The notes below the pieces were generated by a model, which was not told the origin of the DNA, did not search any database, and saw only the letters and a list, made by a program, of their open reading frames with translations. From Alphaproteobacteria bacterium (GTDB lineage: Bacteria > Pseudomonadota > Alphaproteobacteria > CALKHQ01), in NCBI GenBank assembly GCA_041396705.1, contig JAWKYB010000005.1:248001-312000 (forward strand): a stretch of DNA of 64,000 bases. Reading direction: 5' to 3'. Numbering within the stretch: the stretch's first letter is position 1; the number at the start of each line of letters is the position of its first letter. A program made the position numbers and the translations under genes. Below, one piece after another: positions 37,522 through 48,200 of this stretch.

Positions 37522-38477
37522 GCTGGCTGACCGATTTCGTTCGACCCAAGATCCAGGCCCTGGTCGGCCGGCCCGACCAGCCGGACAATCTGTGGCACAA
37601 GTGCCCGGCCTGCGAGCAGATGATCTTCCACCGCGAGCTGCAGGAGGCCGACCACGTCTGCCCGCACTGCAGCCACCACATGCGGCTCGGCGTCAAGCGC
37701 CGGCTGGAGCTGCTGTTCGACGACGGCGAGTACCAGCGCATCGAGCTGCCGAAGGTGGAGACGGACCCGCTGCGCTTCCGCGACCAGAAGCGCTATTCCG
37801 ACCGGCTGCGCGAGAACCAGTCGAAGACCGGCGAGCAGGATGCGGTGATCGTCGCCCACGGCCGCATCGCCGGCAACCGCGTGGTGGTCGCGGCGCTGAG
37901 CTTCGATTTCATGGGCGGGTCGATGGGCGTGGCCGTCGGCGAGGGGCTGCTGGCCGCGGCCCGGCTGGCGGTACTGCAGCAGGCGCCGCTGATCGCCATC
38001 ACCGCATCGGGCGGCGCGCGCATGCAGGAGAGCATCCTGTCGCTGATGCAGATGCCGCGCACCGTGATCGCGGTCGAGGAGGTCAAGGACGCCGGCCTGC
38101 CCTACATCGTGGTGATGACCGACCCGACGCTGGGCGGCGTTTCCGCGTCCTTCGCCATGCTGGGCGACGTCGCCATCGCCGAGCCTGGCGCAATCATCGG
38201 CTTCGCCGGGCCGCGGGTGATCGAGGAGACCATCCGCCAGACCCTGCCCAACGGCTTCCAGCGCGCCGAGTACCTGCTGGAGCACGGCATGATCGACATG
38301 GTGGTGTCGCGGCACGAGCTGCGCGGCACGCTGGGCCGGCTGGTCGACCTGCTGATGAACCGCAAACCGGCCGCCGCCATCGTACCGGTCCACGCCGAGG
38401 CGGGCGAACGGCCGCCGGTGATCGACCTCGAGGTGACCGAGACCGTGCCCGCGCCCGAGGCCGACGCCGCCGAATAG
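37518..38477 (+). CDS. accD: Acetyl-CoA carboxylase carboxyltransferase beta subunit
   Basis: 319 residues. The zinc ribbon has two CxxC pairs (CPAC and CPHC, residues about 30-55). The carboxyltransferase core has DFMGGSMGVAVGEGLLAA, ITASGGARMQESILSLMQMP and FAGPRVIEETIRQTLP. It makes malonyl-CoA together with AccA. GTG start at 37518, preceded by GGGAGG. It is followed by folC in the usual alphaproteobacterial order. Confidence 0.96.
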   Translation: MSWLTDFVRPKIQALVGRPDQPDNLWHKCPACEQMIFHRELQEADHVCPHCSHHMRLGVKRRLELLFDDGEYQRIELPKVETDPLRFRDQKRYSDRLRENQSKTGEQDAVIVAHGRIAGNRVVVAALSFDFMGGSMGVAVGEGLLAAARLAVLQQAPLIAITASGGARMQESILSLMQMPRTVIAVEEVKDAGLPYIVVMTDPTLGGVSASFAMLGDVAIAEPGAIIGFAGPRVIEETIRQTLPNGFQRAEYLLEHGMIDMVVSRHELRGTLGRLVDLLMNRKPAAAIVPVHAEAGERPPVIDLEVTETVPAPEADAAE

Positions 38478-38490
38478 GGCCGGCTCTCCC

Positions 38491-39834
38491 GTGAACGAAT
38501 CCCTCGCCGTGGCCGTGCCGCCGGCACCGACGGCCGGCGGTGCCGACGCCGATGCGGTCGATCCGATCCTGCGCCGGCTGACCCAGCTGCACCCGAAGGT
38601 CATCGACCTCAGCCTCGGCCGGCTGCAGCGGCTGCTGGCCGCGCTCGGCGATCCGCAGCTGGCGGCGCCGCCGGTGATCCACATCGCCGGCACCAACGGC
38701 AAGGGCTCGGTCGGCGCCTATCTGCTGGCGATGCTGCGCGCGGCCGGTCGGCGGGTCCACGCCTATACCTCGCCGCACCTGGTGCGCTTCCACGAGCGGA
38801 TCGCGCTGGACGGCGCTGCCATCGACGACACCGCGCTCCTCGATTTGCTGCAGGAATGCGAGACCGCCAACGGCGGGCTGCCGATCACGTTTTTCGAGAT
38901 CACCACGGCCGCCGCCTTCCTCGCCTTCGCCCGCACCCCGGCCGACGTTCTGGTGCTGGAGACCGGGCTCGGCGGCCGCTGCGACGCGACCAACGTGTTC
39001 GCGCGGCCGCTCGCCACCGCCATCACCTCGATCTCGATGGACCACATGCAGTTCCTCGGCGACACGCTGGCAGCGATCGCGGCCGAGAAGGCGGCGATCC
39101 AGAAGCCGGGCACGCCCTCGGTGGTCGCGCCGCAGCGGCCGGAGGCGCTGGCCGAGGTCGAGGCCTATGCGGCCAAGGTCGGCGCGCCGCTGTACCGCCA
39201 CGGCCGCGAATGGCGCGTCGAACCGCAGGATGACGGCCTGCGCTTCGCCATGGGCGCGGCGCGCTTCGACCTGCCGGCGCCGGTGCTGCCCGGCCGCCAC
39301 CAGATCGACAACGCCGGCGTTGCGCTGGCGGTCGCCCGACTGCTGCCGGAGGCGCTGCGCCCGGACGAAGCGGCAATGGCGGCCGGCCTGCGTCAGGCGC
39401 GCTGGCCCGCCCGGCTGCAGCGGCTGCGCACCGGGCCGCTGGTCGCGATGCTGCCCGCCGGCTGGGAGCTGTGGCTCGACGGCGGCCACAACGAGGACGC
39501 CGGACGGGTGATCGCCGCCCACGCCGAGGGCTGGCGCGACCGCCCGCTGGCGCTGGTGTTCGGCATGCTGGAGACCAAGGACCCGCGCGCCTTCCTGCGC
39601 CACTTCGCCGACCGGGCGGCGCGGCTGGCCGCCGTCGCCATCCCGGGCGAGCCGGCGAGCATGTCGGCGGCGGACGCAGCGGCGGCGGCGGCGGATATAG
39701 GGCTGAGGGCGGAAACGGCGCCGTCGGTCGCCGACGCGATCCGCGCCATCCTGGCCGACGGCGGGCCGGCCGGGCGCATCCTGATCTGCGGGTCGCTCTA
39801 CCTGGCTGGCCGGGTCCTGCGCGACAACGGCTAG
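38491..39834 (+). CDS. folC: Folylpolyglutamate synthase/dihydrofolate synthase
   Basis: 447 residues. The ATP-binding loop is HIAGTNGKGSVGAYLLAML. Other family marks are YTSPHLVRFHERI, TGLGGRCDATNVFA, SISMDHMQFLGDTLAAIAAEK and PGRHQIDNAGVALAV. It adds glutamate to dihydropteroate and to folates. GTG start at 38491. It follows accD by 13 bases and precedes a DUF4169 gene by 23. Confidence 0.95.
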   Translation: MNESLAVAVPPAPTAGGADADAVDPILRRLTQLHPKVIDLSLGRLQRLLAALGDPQLAAPPVIHIAGTNGKGSVGAYLLAMLRAAGRRVHAYTSPHLVRFHERIALDGAAIDDTALLDLLQECETANGGLPITFFEITTAAAFLAFARTPADVLVLETGLGGRCDATNVFARPLATAITSISMDHMQFLGDTLAAIAAEKAAIQKPGTPSVVAPQRPEALAEVEAYAAKVGAPLYRHGREWRVEPQDDGLRFAMGAARFDLPAPVLPGRHQIDNAGVALAVARLLPEALRPDEAAMAAGLRQARWPARLQRLRTGPLVAMLPAGWELWLDGGHNEDAGRVIAAHAEGWRDRPLALVFGMLETKDPRAFLRHFADRAARLAAVAIPGEPASMSAADAAAAAADIGLRAETAPSVADAIRAILADGGPAGRILICGSLYLAGRVLRDNG

Positions 39835-39857
39835 TAGCGGCGGACGGAGGGGCGGAG

Positions 39858-40055
39858 GTGGCAGACATCGTCAACCTGCGCCAGGCGCGCAAGCGCAAGG
39901 CCCGGGCCGAGAAGGAACGCGACGCGGCGGCGAACCGCGCCCGCTTCGGACGGACCGGCGCGCAGAAGGCATGCGACCGGATGGATCAAGAGCGCCGCGA
40001 CCGCGGTCTCGACGGCGCGCGCCTGGACGACGACGAAACGCCGCGGCGGGATTGA
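39858..40055 (+). CDS. DUF4169-family small protein
   Basis: 65 residues from GTG 39858: MADIVNLRQARKRKARAEKE, then ANRARFGRT and DQERRDRGLDG. This is the DUF4169 pattern, a small charged protein common in alphaproteobacteria with unknown role. GGAGG lies directly before the start. Same direction and close to folC, so probably in the operon. Confidence 0.85.
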   Translation: MADIVNLRQARKRKARAEKERDAAANRARFGRTGAQKACDRMDQERRDRGLDGARLDDDETPRRD

Positions 40056-40089
40056 TCGCCGCCGACGCCGGGCCCAGTCTGGTGCGGCC

Positions 40090-41205
40090 ATGAGCTCGAT
40101 TCCGATCACGCCGCCGCAGTCGATCGCCGTCGCCCCGCCGCTGTCGCAGGGCGACCGCGCACCCAATCTGTTCCTGCCCGCCCAGGACGGCAAGGTCGCC
40201 TCGACCAACGACCGGATGAAGGGCGGGCCCGGGCTGTTCCTGTGGTTCCGCGACGAGACCGACCCGGCCGCCGTCGTCGCGCTGCGGGCACTGGCCGCGG
40301 CGGCGCCGGTGCGGCTCGACCAGGGCGCCCACCTGTTTGCGATCACGCGGGCGGATGGCGCGGCGGTGGCCCGGCTCGGCGCCGGCATCGACGAGCGGCT
40401 GCTGGTCCTGTCCGACGCCGATGGCCGCGGCAGCGCCGCCATGGGCCTGCCGCCGGACCGGCGGTTCATGCAGGCCGTGCTGGTCGACCCGAACCAGCGC
40501 GTGCTGGCCGTGTTCGACGAGGCGGACGGCGACCCGGTGGCGCGCGGGCTGGAGGCGCTGGACCGCCAGCTGCCGGTGCCGGAGCCGCGCTTCGTGCCGA
40601 TGTGCGCGCCGATCCTGATCATCCCGCGCGTGTTCGCGCCGGACTATTGTGCCAGGCTGATCCGCATCTACCACACCAAGGGCAACGAGGAGAGCGGCAC
40701 CTTCCGCGTGGTCGACGGCAAGGCGGTCGCCGCGCCCAACCACGCGGTCAAGCGCCGGCGCGACCACCACATCACCGACCCGGCCCTGCACCAGGAGATC
40801 GTCGACATCTTCCGTCGCCGGGTGCTGCCCGAGGTGCGCCGCGCCTTCGCCTTCAACATCACCCGCTTCGAGGAGTTCAAGATCGTCCGCTACGACGGCA
40901 AGGTCGGCGGCTATTTCCGGCCGCATCGCGACAACACCGCGCCGCAGACCCTGCACCGCCGCTTCGCGATGACGCTGAACCTGAATTCCGACGACTACGA
41001 GGGCGGTTGCCTGCGGTTCCCGGAGTACGGCAACACCATGTACAAGCCGGGTACCGGCGACGCGGTGATCTTCTCCTGCAGCCTGCTGCACGAGGCGATG
41101 AACGTGACCCGAGGCGAGCGCTTCACCATGCTGGCCTTCCTGTTCGACGAGGCCGGGGTGAAGATCAAGGAGGAGATGCGCCAGCGCATCGCGACCGGGC
41201 GGTAG
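40090..41205 (+). CDS. Redoxin-like domain fused to a 2OG-Fe(II) oxygenase (prolyl 4-hydroxylase type)
   Basis: 371 residues. Residues about 15-160 resemble a peroxiredoxin/redoxin fold (GDRAPNLFLPAQDGKVAS, then LFLWFRDETDP and FMQAVLVDPNQRVLAVF), but the usual catalytic Cys is missing. Residues about 175-365 form a P4H-type dioxygenase: iron ligands His279 and Asp281 (RPHRDN) and His334 (SLLHEAM), with Arg344 in the position that binds 2-oxoglutarate. Such fusions exist in other alphaproteobacteria. The hydroxylated target is unknown. No signal peptide is seen. Confidence 0.85.
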   Translation: MSSIPITPPQSIAVAPPLSQGDRAPNLFLPAQDGKVASTNDRMKGGPGLFLWFRDETDPAAVVALRALAAAAPVRLDQGAHLFAITRADGAAVARLGAGIDERLLVLSDADGRGSAAMGLPPDRRFMQAVLVDPNQRVLAVFDEADGDPVARGLEALDRQLPVPEPRFVPMCAPILIIPRVFAPDYCARLIRIYHTKGNEESGTFRVVDGKAVAAPNHAVKRRRDHHITDPALHQEIVDIFRRRVLPEVRRAFAFNITRFEEFKIVRYDGKVGGYFRPHRDNTAPQTLHRRFAMTLNLNSDDYEGGCLRFPEYGNTMYKPGTGDAVIFSCSLLHEAMNVTRGERFTMLAFLFDEAGVKIKEEMRQRIATGR

Positions 41206-41226
41206 CCGGCGTCTGCGGCCGGCATG

Positions 41227-41259
41227 AAAAAGGGCCCGCGCGGCGAAGCCGGCGGGCCC
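41227..41259 (-). terminator. Intrinsic terminator of trxA
   Basis: On the minus strand: stem GGGCCCGC / GCGGGCCC with an inner GGC-loop-GCC, followed directly by TTTTT. It lies 28 bases after the trxA stop and is the best intrinsic terminator in the window. On the plus strand it also follows the P4H gene, but no T-run is present there. Confidence 0.85.
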
Positions 41260-41286
41260 AACTATTCTTGATGCAGCGGAGCGCGG

Positions 41287-41607
41287 CTACAGCGCGCCTT
41301 CGACCCAGGCGTAGAGATCGCCCTTGGCCATGTTGCCGACCTTGGTGGCGGCAAGCTGGCCGCCCTTGAACAGCATCAGCGTCGGAATGCCGCGCACGCC
41401 GAACTTGGTCGGCGTCTCCGGGTTCTCGTCGATGTTGATCTTGGCGACGATCAGGGCGTCGCCCTTGTCGGTTGCCAGCGCTTCCAGCGCGGGTGCGATC
41501 GCCTTGCACGGGCCGCACCATTCGGCCCAGAAATCGAGCAGAACGGGGGTCTGGCTGTTCAGGACGTCGGCCTCGAACGAGGCGTCGGTGACGGGCTTGG
41601 TGGCCAT
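41287..41607 (-). CDS. trxA: Thioredoxin 1
   Basis: 106 residues, cytoplasmic disulfide reductase. The active site WCGPC is at residues 31-35 (DFWAEWCGPCKAIAP) and the cis-Pro loop is RGIPTLMLFKGG. Length is normal and no zinc ribbon is present, so this is TrxA and not TrxC. A strong terminator follows. addA ends 82 bases upstream on the same strand, as usual for this gene order. Confidence 0.95.
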   Translation of the reverse strand: MATKPVTDASFEADVLNSQTPVLLDFWAEWCGPCKAIAPALEALATDKGDALIVAKINIDENPETPTKFGVRGIPTLMLFKGGQLAATKVGNMAKGDLYAWVEGAL

Positions 41608-41688
41608 CTGTCAGGCTCCCGAGGTTGATCCGGTCCGCCCTCTGCGCCCGGTCTTGTTGCGGGGGGCGAGGTCGGGCAGCGTGTGACT

Positions 41689-44600
41689 CTAGGAACGGCC
41701 GGGGGCGGGGTCAAGCGACCCTCCCGCCGCACCCGGAAAGCCCAGGATATCCGCGGGCAACGGCATCAGCAGGGGGCCGTCGGTCCACAACAGCGCGCAG
41801 TCGACCGGCCGGTCCGGGAACATCTGCGCCAGCGCCGCGCGATACGCGGCCATCTGCTGCCGATAGACCGCCGGCACGGCGCCGACGCCGGCCGGCGGGC
41901 GGCGGTTGGTCTTGAAGTCGACCACCAGCACCCGGTCCGGACCGACCAGCAGCCGGTCGACCTGGCCGGCGACGACGACACCGCCCGGCAGCACGGCGAC
42001 GATCGGCGCCTCGGCCAGGCTGCCGGGGCCGAACAGCGGGGCGAAGGCCGGGTCGTCGAGGATCGCCAGCACCTCGGCCGCCAGCGCGGCGCGTGCGTCG
42101 TCGGACCAGTCGGGCCGGTTGGCGGCCAGGTAGCGCGCGGCGGCCGTCGCGCGCACCTCCGCCGCCAGCTCGGGCAGGCGCTGCAGCAGCCGGTGGGCGG
42201 CGATGCCCCAGCCGCGGCCCCAGGCGCCGGTCGCCTCCGCCACGTCGAGCGGCGAACGCACCGGCGCGTCGGCCTCGGCCGGGCGCGACGGCGCCAGCGG
42301 CCGCGGCGGGTGCGGCTCCGGCGGCGCCGGCCGGCGGGCCCAGTCCGGCAGCGGCTCCGGCACCGGCGCCGCGGCCTGCGGCCGCTCCGGCTCCACCGCC
42401 GCCGTCTGCGGGCAGGACAGCCGGCGCACCGGTCCGAGCTCGCCGTCGTCGGCCGGCTGCAGCGCGTCGGCGAGCCCGGCCTCGATCAGCCGGTACCAGC
42501 AACCGTCGGCCGCCGTGCGCTTGCCCGCCGCGCCGGCGACATAGAGCCGGTCCTCGGCCCGCGTCATCGCCACGTAGAGCAGGCGGTGATACTCCTCGCG
42601 CATCCGTGCATCGCCGGCCTGCCGCGCCTGCCGGGCGACAGGGTCGTCGCGGTCGCGCCCGCGCAGCCACAGCGGCACCGGCACGCCGCCGTCGACCGCG
42701 TGCCAGCGCAGCGGGCTGCGCTCGACCGGTGCCGCGACGGTGTCCGGCAGGAACACCACCGGCGCCTGCAGCCCCTTGGCGCCGTGCACGGTCATCACCC
42801 GCACCGCGTCGGCCCCGCCCTGCTCCAGCTCGCGCTTGATCTCGACGTCGCTGGTGCGCAGCCGGAACAGCAGCCCCTGCAGCGACGGCGGCTCGCGCCG
42901 CTCCTCCTCCTGCACCAGGGCCAGGAACTCGTCGATCGGGTCCGCGGCGTCACGGCCGAGCCGGGCGATCAGCCGGGCCCGCCCGCTCAGCGGACGCGGC
43001 GTCGCCCGCGGATCGTCGAGGTCGTTGAGCAGCCGGTCGTAGAAGGCGAACGGCGTGACGTAGTCCGCCCGCGCGCGCAGCCCGTGCAGCCAGGCGAAGG
43101 CGCGGCCGTGCACCGAGGCGCGGTCGGCCCGGGCCAGCTCGCCCAGCCGCGCCCACAACGACCGGGCGCCGCGGTCGTAGGCCAGCGCGAACAGTTCGTC
43201 CTCCCCGTAGCCGACCAGCGGCGAACGCAGCACGGTGGCGAGCGTCAAGTCGTCTTCCGGCAGCAGCATCGCCTCGCCCAGCGCCATCAGGTCCATCACC
43301 GCCAGGTGCTCGGTCAGCTTCAGCCGGTCGCGGCCGGCAACGGGGATGCCGAGCTCCTTCAGCTGGCGGATCAGCTCCTCGACCAGCGCGTCGCGGCGGC
43401 GGACCAGCACCAGAACGTCGCCGGCCCGCACCGGCCGCCCGCGCGCCTCCAGCATCTCGTGGCCGACCATGCGCTGGATGCGGCGGGCGATGCGGCGGGC
43501 CAGCATCGCCTTCGGCGATTCGCCCGGCTCCGGCTCCACCGGAGGACGCCAGTGCTCGGTCTCCTCCGCCTCCGGCGCCTCGACCAGCGGCCACAGCTCG
43601 ACCAGGCCGGCCGCGCCTTCGCGGGTCACACGATGACGCAGCCGGGCTTCGTCGGCCAGGCCGAGCCCGATGCGCGCATCGCTGCCGTTGAAGACCGCGT
43701 CGACCGCGCTCAGCACCGCCGCGGTCGAACGGAACGAACGGTCGAGCGTGATGTCGGCCCAGGCCTGCCGGGCCGCCCGCACCTTGCCGGCGAAGTGGAT
43801 CGCGGCGGCGGCGAAGGCATCGGGGTCGGCGCCCTGGAAGCTGTAGATCGACTGCTTGACGTCGCCGACGGCGAACAGGCTGCGCGCGTCGGCCTCGGCA
43901 TCGTGCGCGCCCTCGCCGGCGAAGAACTCCCCGGTCAGGTCGCGCGCGATGTCCCACTGCGGGTGGTTGGTGTCCTGCGCCTCGTCGATCAGTACGTGGT
44001 CGAGGCCGCCGTCGAGCTTGTACAGCACCCAGGGGGCGCGGCCCGGCGCGCCCAGCAGCGCGCCGGTGCGGGCGATCAGGTCGTCGTAGTCCAGCGCCGC
44101 ACGCTCGCGCTTCAGCCGCTCGAACACGGCCTGCAGCCGGTCGGCGACCCGGACCAGGGCGGCGGACTGCAGCGCGGTGCGCACCGCGCACAGATGCTGC
44201 CAGGCGACATGCACCCGCGTCTGCTCGGCCGGCATGACAACGGCGACATCCGGCTGTGCATCGGCCACCGCCTTGGTCCATTGCGCGCCTTCCTTGCGCG
44301 GCTCGCGGTCGGACTTCAGCCAGACGTCGAGATAGGGCTCGGCCAGCGCCAGCCGCTCGTCCGGCCGGGCGGCGAGGAAACCGGCGAGGAAATGCCCGCG
44401 CGCCCGGCCGGTGTCGGTGCCGTGGTCGATCAGCGCCCGTGCCGCGCGCCGCAGCCCGGCCTCGTCCATGCCGCCGCCCGCAACCACGCCGGCGAGTGCG
44501 TCGGCCTCGGTCTCGTCGGGGCCGGCGCCGAACAAGGCGCGGATGCGTGCGACCACCCCGTCGGTGCCGCCATGCGCCGCGGCGGCGGCGGCAAGCCGGC

Positions 44601-45207
44601 CGCCGGCGATGACCCCGCCGAGCAGCGCGTCGGCCTGGGTCTCGTGGGTCTGTTCGGTGATCAGCGAGAGCGCGGCGGCGACGTCCGCGCTGCCCGGCTC
44701 CCGCATCATCCGGCGGCGCGCCTCGGCCATCAGCTCGGCGGCGCCGCGCTCATCGATCACCGCGAACTGCGGCGCCACCCCGGCCTCGACCGGGAAGCGC
44801 CGCAGCACCGACTGGCAGAAGGCGTGGATGGTCATGATCTTCAGGCCGCCCGGCGTATCGAGCACGTCGGCGAACAGGCGCAGGGCGCGGGCGCTCTCCA
44901 GCGGCTCCGGCGCGCGGTCCAGCAGCCGCTCCAGGATCGCGTGCCGGCGTTCGGCGCCGGCGGTTGCGAGCTCCGCCAGCCGCTCGACGACGCGGTTGGC
45001 CATCTCGCCCGCCGCCGCCTTGGTGTAGGTGATGCAGAGGATGCGCTGCGCTGCCGCACCGGCCAGCAGCAGCCGCAGCACCCGGTCGGTCAGCACCTGG
45101 GTCTTGCCCGACCCGGCCGACGCGGTGACGAAGGCGGACAGCCCCGGCGCCGCCGCGCGGTGCTGCTCCGGCGTCGGGCGCGGCGGCAGCGGTCGCGTCT
45201 CCGTCAT
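41689..45207 (-). CDS. addA: AddA helicase-nuclease subunit
   Basis: 1172 residues, the UvrD-like 3'-5' helicase of the AddAB double-strand break repair enzyme. Walker A is TASAGSGKTQVLTDRVL near the N-terminus (residues about 28-44). Helicase motifs include ITYTKAAAGEMANRV, VLIDEAQDTNHPQW and VMTVHGAKGLQAPVVFLPD. The C-terminal nuclease motif is VLVVDFKTNRRPP. Start ATG at 45207 overlaps the addB stop by 4 bases. AddAB replaces RecBCD in alphaproteobacteria. Confidence 0.95.
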   Translation of the reverse strand: MTETRPLPPRPTPEQHRAAAPGLSAFVTASAGSGKTQVLTDRVLRLLLAGAAAQRILCITYTKAAAGEMANRVVERLAELATAGAERRHAILERLLDRAPEPLESARALRLFADVLDTPGGLKIMTIHAFCQSVLRRFPVEAGVAPQFAVIDERGAAELMAEARRRMMREPGSADVAAALSLITEQTHETQADALLGGVIAGGRLAAAAAAHGGTDGVVARIRALFGAGPDETEADALAGVVAGGGMDEAGLRRAARALIDHGTDTGRARGHFLAGFLAARPDERLALAEPYLDVWLKSDREPRKEGAQWTKAVADAQPDVAVVMPAEQTRVHVAWQHLCAVRTALQSAALVRVADRLQAVFERLKRERAALDYDDLIARTGALLGAPGRAPWVLYKLDGGLDHVLIDEAQDTNHPQWDIARDLTGEFFAGEGAHDAEADARSLFAVGDVKQSIYSFQGADPDAFAAAAIHFAGKVRAARQAWADITLDRSFRSTAAVLSAVDAVFNGSDARIGLGLADEARLRHRVTREGAAGLVELWPLVEAPEAEETEHWRPPVEPEPGESPKAMLARRIARRIQRMVGHEMLEARGRPVRAGDVLVLVRRRDALVEELIRQLKELGIPVAGRDRLKLTEHLAVMDLMALGEAMLLPEDDLTLATVLRSPLVGYGEDELFALAYDRGARSLWARLGELARADRASVHGRAFAWLHGLRARADYVTPFAFYDRLLNDLDDPRATPRPLSGRARLIARLGRDAADPIDEFLALVQEEERREPPSLQGLLFRLRTSDVEIKRELEQGGADAVRVMTVHGAKGLQAPVVFLPDTVAAPVERSPLRWHAVDGGVPVPLWLRGRDRDDPVARQARQAGDARMREEYHRLLYVAMTRAEDRLYVAGAAGKRTAADGCWYRLIEAGLADALQPADDGELGPVRRLSCPQTAAVEPERPQAAAPVPEPLPDWARRPAPPEPHPPRPLAPSRPAEADAPVRSPLDVAEATGAWGRGWGIAAHRLLQRLPELAAEVRATAAARYLAANRPDWSDDARAALAAEVLAILDDPAFAPLFGPGSLAEAPIVAVLPGGVVVAGQVDRLLVGPDRVLVVDFKTNRRPPAGVGAVPAVYRQQMAAYRAALAQMFPDRPVDCALLWTDGPLLMPLPADILGFPGAAGGSLDPAPGRS

Positions 45208-48200
45208 CCGTCCTCGCCCATCGCGGTCGACCATTCGGCGACCCGGGCCAGGTGAACATAGTCGTCATAGTCCGGCGCCATCGCCGGCGACGGCCTGCAC
45301 AGATAGGCGGTGGCCGGATCGTCGAAGCGGGCGACCAGCCGGGCGAAGCCGGTCTCGGCGTCGTCGATCAGCGCCGCCGGGTCGGCCTTGCCGCCGCCGG
45401 CCCGAGTGACCTCGGCCACCGGGTCGCGGCCCTTGAGCTGCCAGTAGTGCAGTGCGATCGCCGCCGGCGCGCCCACGTCCGGGAAGCCGCCGTCGCGCAG
45501 GATTGCGCCTTCCAGCGGCAGCTGCGGCGCATAGCCGGCCAGCACCATGTTCGCCGACGGCGGCTTGCCGGTCTTGTAGTCGATCACGGTAACGGTGCCG
45601 TCGCGGCCGACGTCGAGCCGGTCGGCCTTGGCGGTCAGGGTGAACGGTCCGCCCGGCGCAAGGAACGCGCGCGAGCCGGCGATCTCGGTGTGGATGCGGG
45701 CGATGCCGGGGCCCGCGGCCGCCATGTGATCGAGGAACCAATCGGCGATGCGCTCGAACCGCGCCCACCAGTAGGCCAGGATGTCGGCCAGGTCGTGCCG
45801 GGCGGCGAGCGGCGCGAAGCCATCGCGGCCGATGGCCAGCAGCACCGCGCGGGCGTCCGCACCCGGCACCGGGCCGTGGGACGTGACGAATCGGTCGAGC
45901 GCGTCGTGGATCAACGAGCCGTAGTCGGCCGGCCCGACCTCGGCATCGAGGTCGTCGAGGCGGCGCAGGCCGAGCACGTGGCGGGCATAGACCGCATAGG
46001 GATTGCGCATCCAGGTCTCGACCTGGGTCACCGACAGGCGGCGCGGGCGCGCGGCCAGCGGCGGCCTCGGCGCCGGCCGGGCGCAGGGCTGCACGGCGGG
46101 CGGTTCGTCCAGTGCCGCCGCCCAGTTGCGATAGGCCCCGCGGCTGGGCCGCAGCAGCCCGGGCTGGCCGGCGATCTGGTCGAGCACGGCGTCGAGCCGG
46201 CGCAGCCAACGGGCCGGGCTGGTCGGCGCGCCGCCGACGCGCGCGGCCCGGGTCATCAGCACCCGCGGCGCGGCGAAGGCCTGGGCGAAGTCGTGCGCCG
46301 ACAGGCCGATCCGGCGCTCCGGCTGCGGCAGCCCGAAGCCGTGGCGCATCGGCCGGCTCATCCACGGGTCGATCGGCGGTTCCGGCGGCCACACCCCTTC
46401 GTTCAGCCCAGCCATCACCACCAGGTCGGCCTGCTGCAGCCGGGCTTCCAGCGGGCCGAGGATGGCGAGGCGGGGATGGGTGCCATAGGCCGGCCGCACC
46501 GGCACCGCCGCGGCGAAGGCGGCGAACACGGCGGCAAAACCGGCCAGGCGCATCGGCTCGGCCGCATCGGCGGCCGCCATCAGCTCGTCGATGAGCGCGC
46601 GCGCCGCCTCGCCGTCCTCGCGCACCCACAGCCGGTCGGCGCCGGCGCTGTCGGCGCTCGCCGCCAGCCCTTCCGCCGCGGCGCCCAGCGCCGCCAGCGC
46701 AGCCCCGAACGGCTGCGGCCCGGGGGCGGCGGCCAGGGCCAGCAGTGGCTGCAGCGCGCGTTCGAGGTCGTCGAGCCAGCCCAGCACCGCCGCCTTTCGC
46801 GCCGCGTCCGCCATTGCTGCCGCGGCCGCGCGCAGGCCGTCGATGCCGGGCGCCGGCGCCGGACCGCGCAGCAGCGCGATCTCGACCAGCCGCGCATCCT
46901 GGCGGAAGTCGGCCGGCTGGCGTCCGGCGGCGGCGAGCGGGTGCTTGGCCAGCGCCATCAGCGCGGCCGGCGCCAGCGTCCGCTCCGCCGCCGCCAGCAG
47001 CAGACGCAGGAAGCCGCCGACCGGCGTCGCCGCCAGCGGCTGACCGGCGGAGTCGTCGACCTCCAGCCCCCAGCGGCCGAGCATCGCCGCCACCCGCTGG
47101 CCGAGATCGCGGTCGGGCGTGACCAGCAGCGCGGTGCGGCCGGGCGTCTCCATCGCCTCGCGCAGGGCGAGCGCGGCCACCGTGGCCTCCTCCTGCGGCG
47201 AGGCGCAGTCGACGCGGATCACGTCCTGCAGCGCCGATTCCGCCACGGCCGGCGTCATCGGCCCGTCGGCGTCGGCGGCCACCAGCAGGTCGGCCGGGCG
47301 CATGGCCAGGCCGGCGAGCCGGCAGCGGTCGGCACGGTCGGGGCCGTCGGCCGCCGTACGCGGCCATGGCGCCACGTCGCCGGGTTCCACGCCCAGCCGC
47401 GCCAGCAGCTGCTTCATCCCGAACTGCGGATGGGTCTGGTCGACCGCCTTCCATGCATCTGCATCGAGTGCAAGATCGCGGTCGAGGCCGGGCAGGACGA
47501 CGCTGCCGCGCGGACAGCCGACCACCGCCGCGATCAGCGCGGCGGCGGCCGGCACCGTGCCGGTCGAGCCGGCCACGATCACCGGATCGGCCGGCGGGTC
47601 GGCGCGCCAGCGCGCCGCCTGGCCCAGCAGCAGCCGGTTGCGGCGCTCGGCCGGGTCGATCAGCCCGCGCTCGGCCAGCACCGCCGGCCAATGGGCGGTG
47701 ACGATCTTGAGGAATTCCAGCGTCTCGGCCCAGTGGTCGGCCAGCGTTGCGGGCACCAGGCCGTCCAGCGCCGACCAGGGCCGCCCTTCGGTCTGCACCT
47801 GGTCGATCAGCCGGGCCAGCGCGGCGGCAAGGTGGACCGCCTGCTCGTCGCTGCCGGCGTCGCCGCCCCCGGCACGCGCCCGCTGCCGCACCATCCGGGC
47901 CAACAGCAGGATGCGATGCGCCGGCGCGATCGCCGGCGGCACCGCAAGGTCGTCGCCGAACTCGGCCTCCCAGGCGCCGTCGTCCTCGTCGAGCGCGCCC
48001 AGCGGCGCCATGCGCGGCAGGATCAGCGCGCGCGCATCGCTGCGGCGCAGGAACGCCTCGCGCAGCGCGCGGCAGGCGCGCCGGGTCGGCAGCAGGATGC
48101 GCATGCGGGCCAGCGCCAGCGGGTCGGCGCCAACATCCTCGATCAGCCTGGCGGCCAGCACGTCGAGGAACGGCCGGTCGGGCGCGATGGAGAAGATCGG

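Noticed and set aside
41683..45255. A very long plus-strand open frame opposite addA
   Set aside because: Its translation is low-complexity Arg/Gln/Gly-rich sequence without motifs; the minus strand encodes a full AddA with helicase motifs. Long antisense frames are expected at this GC content.
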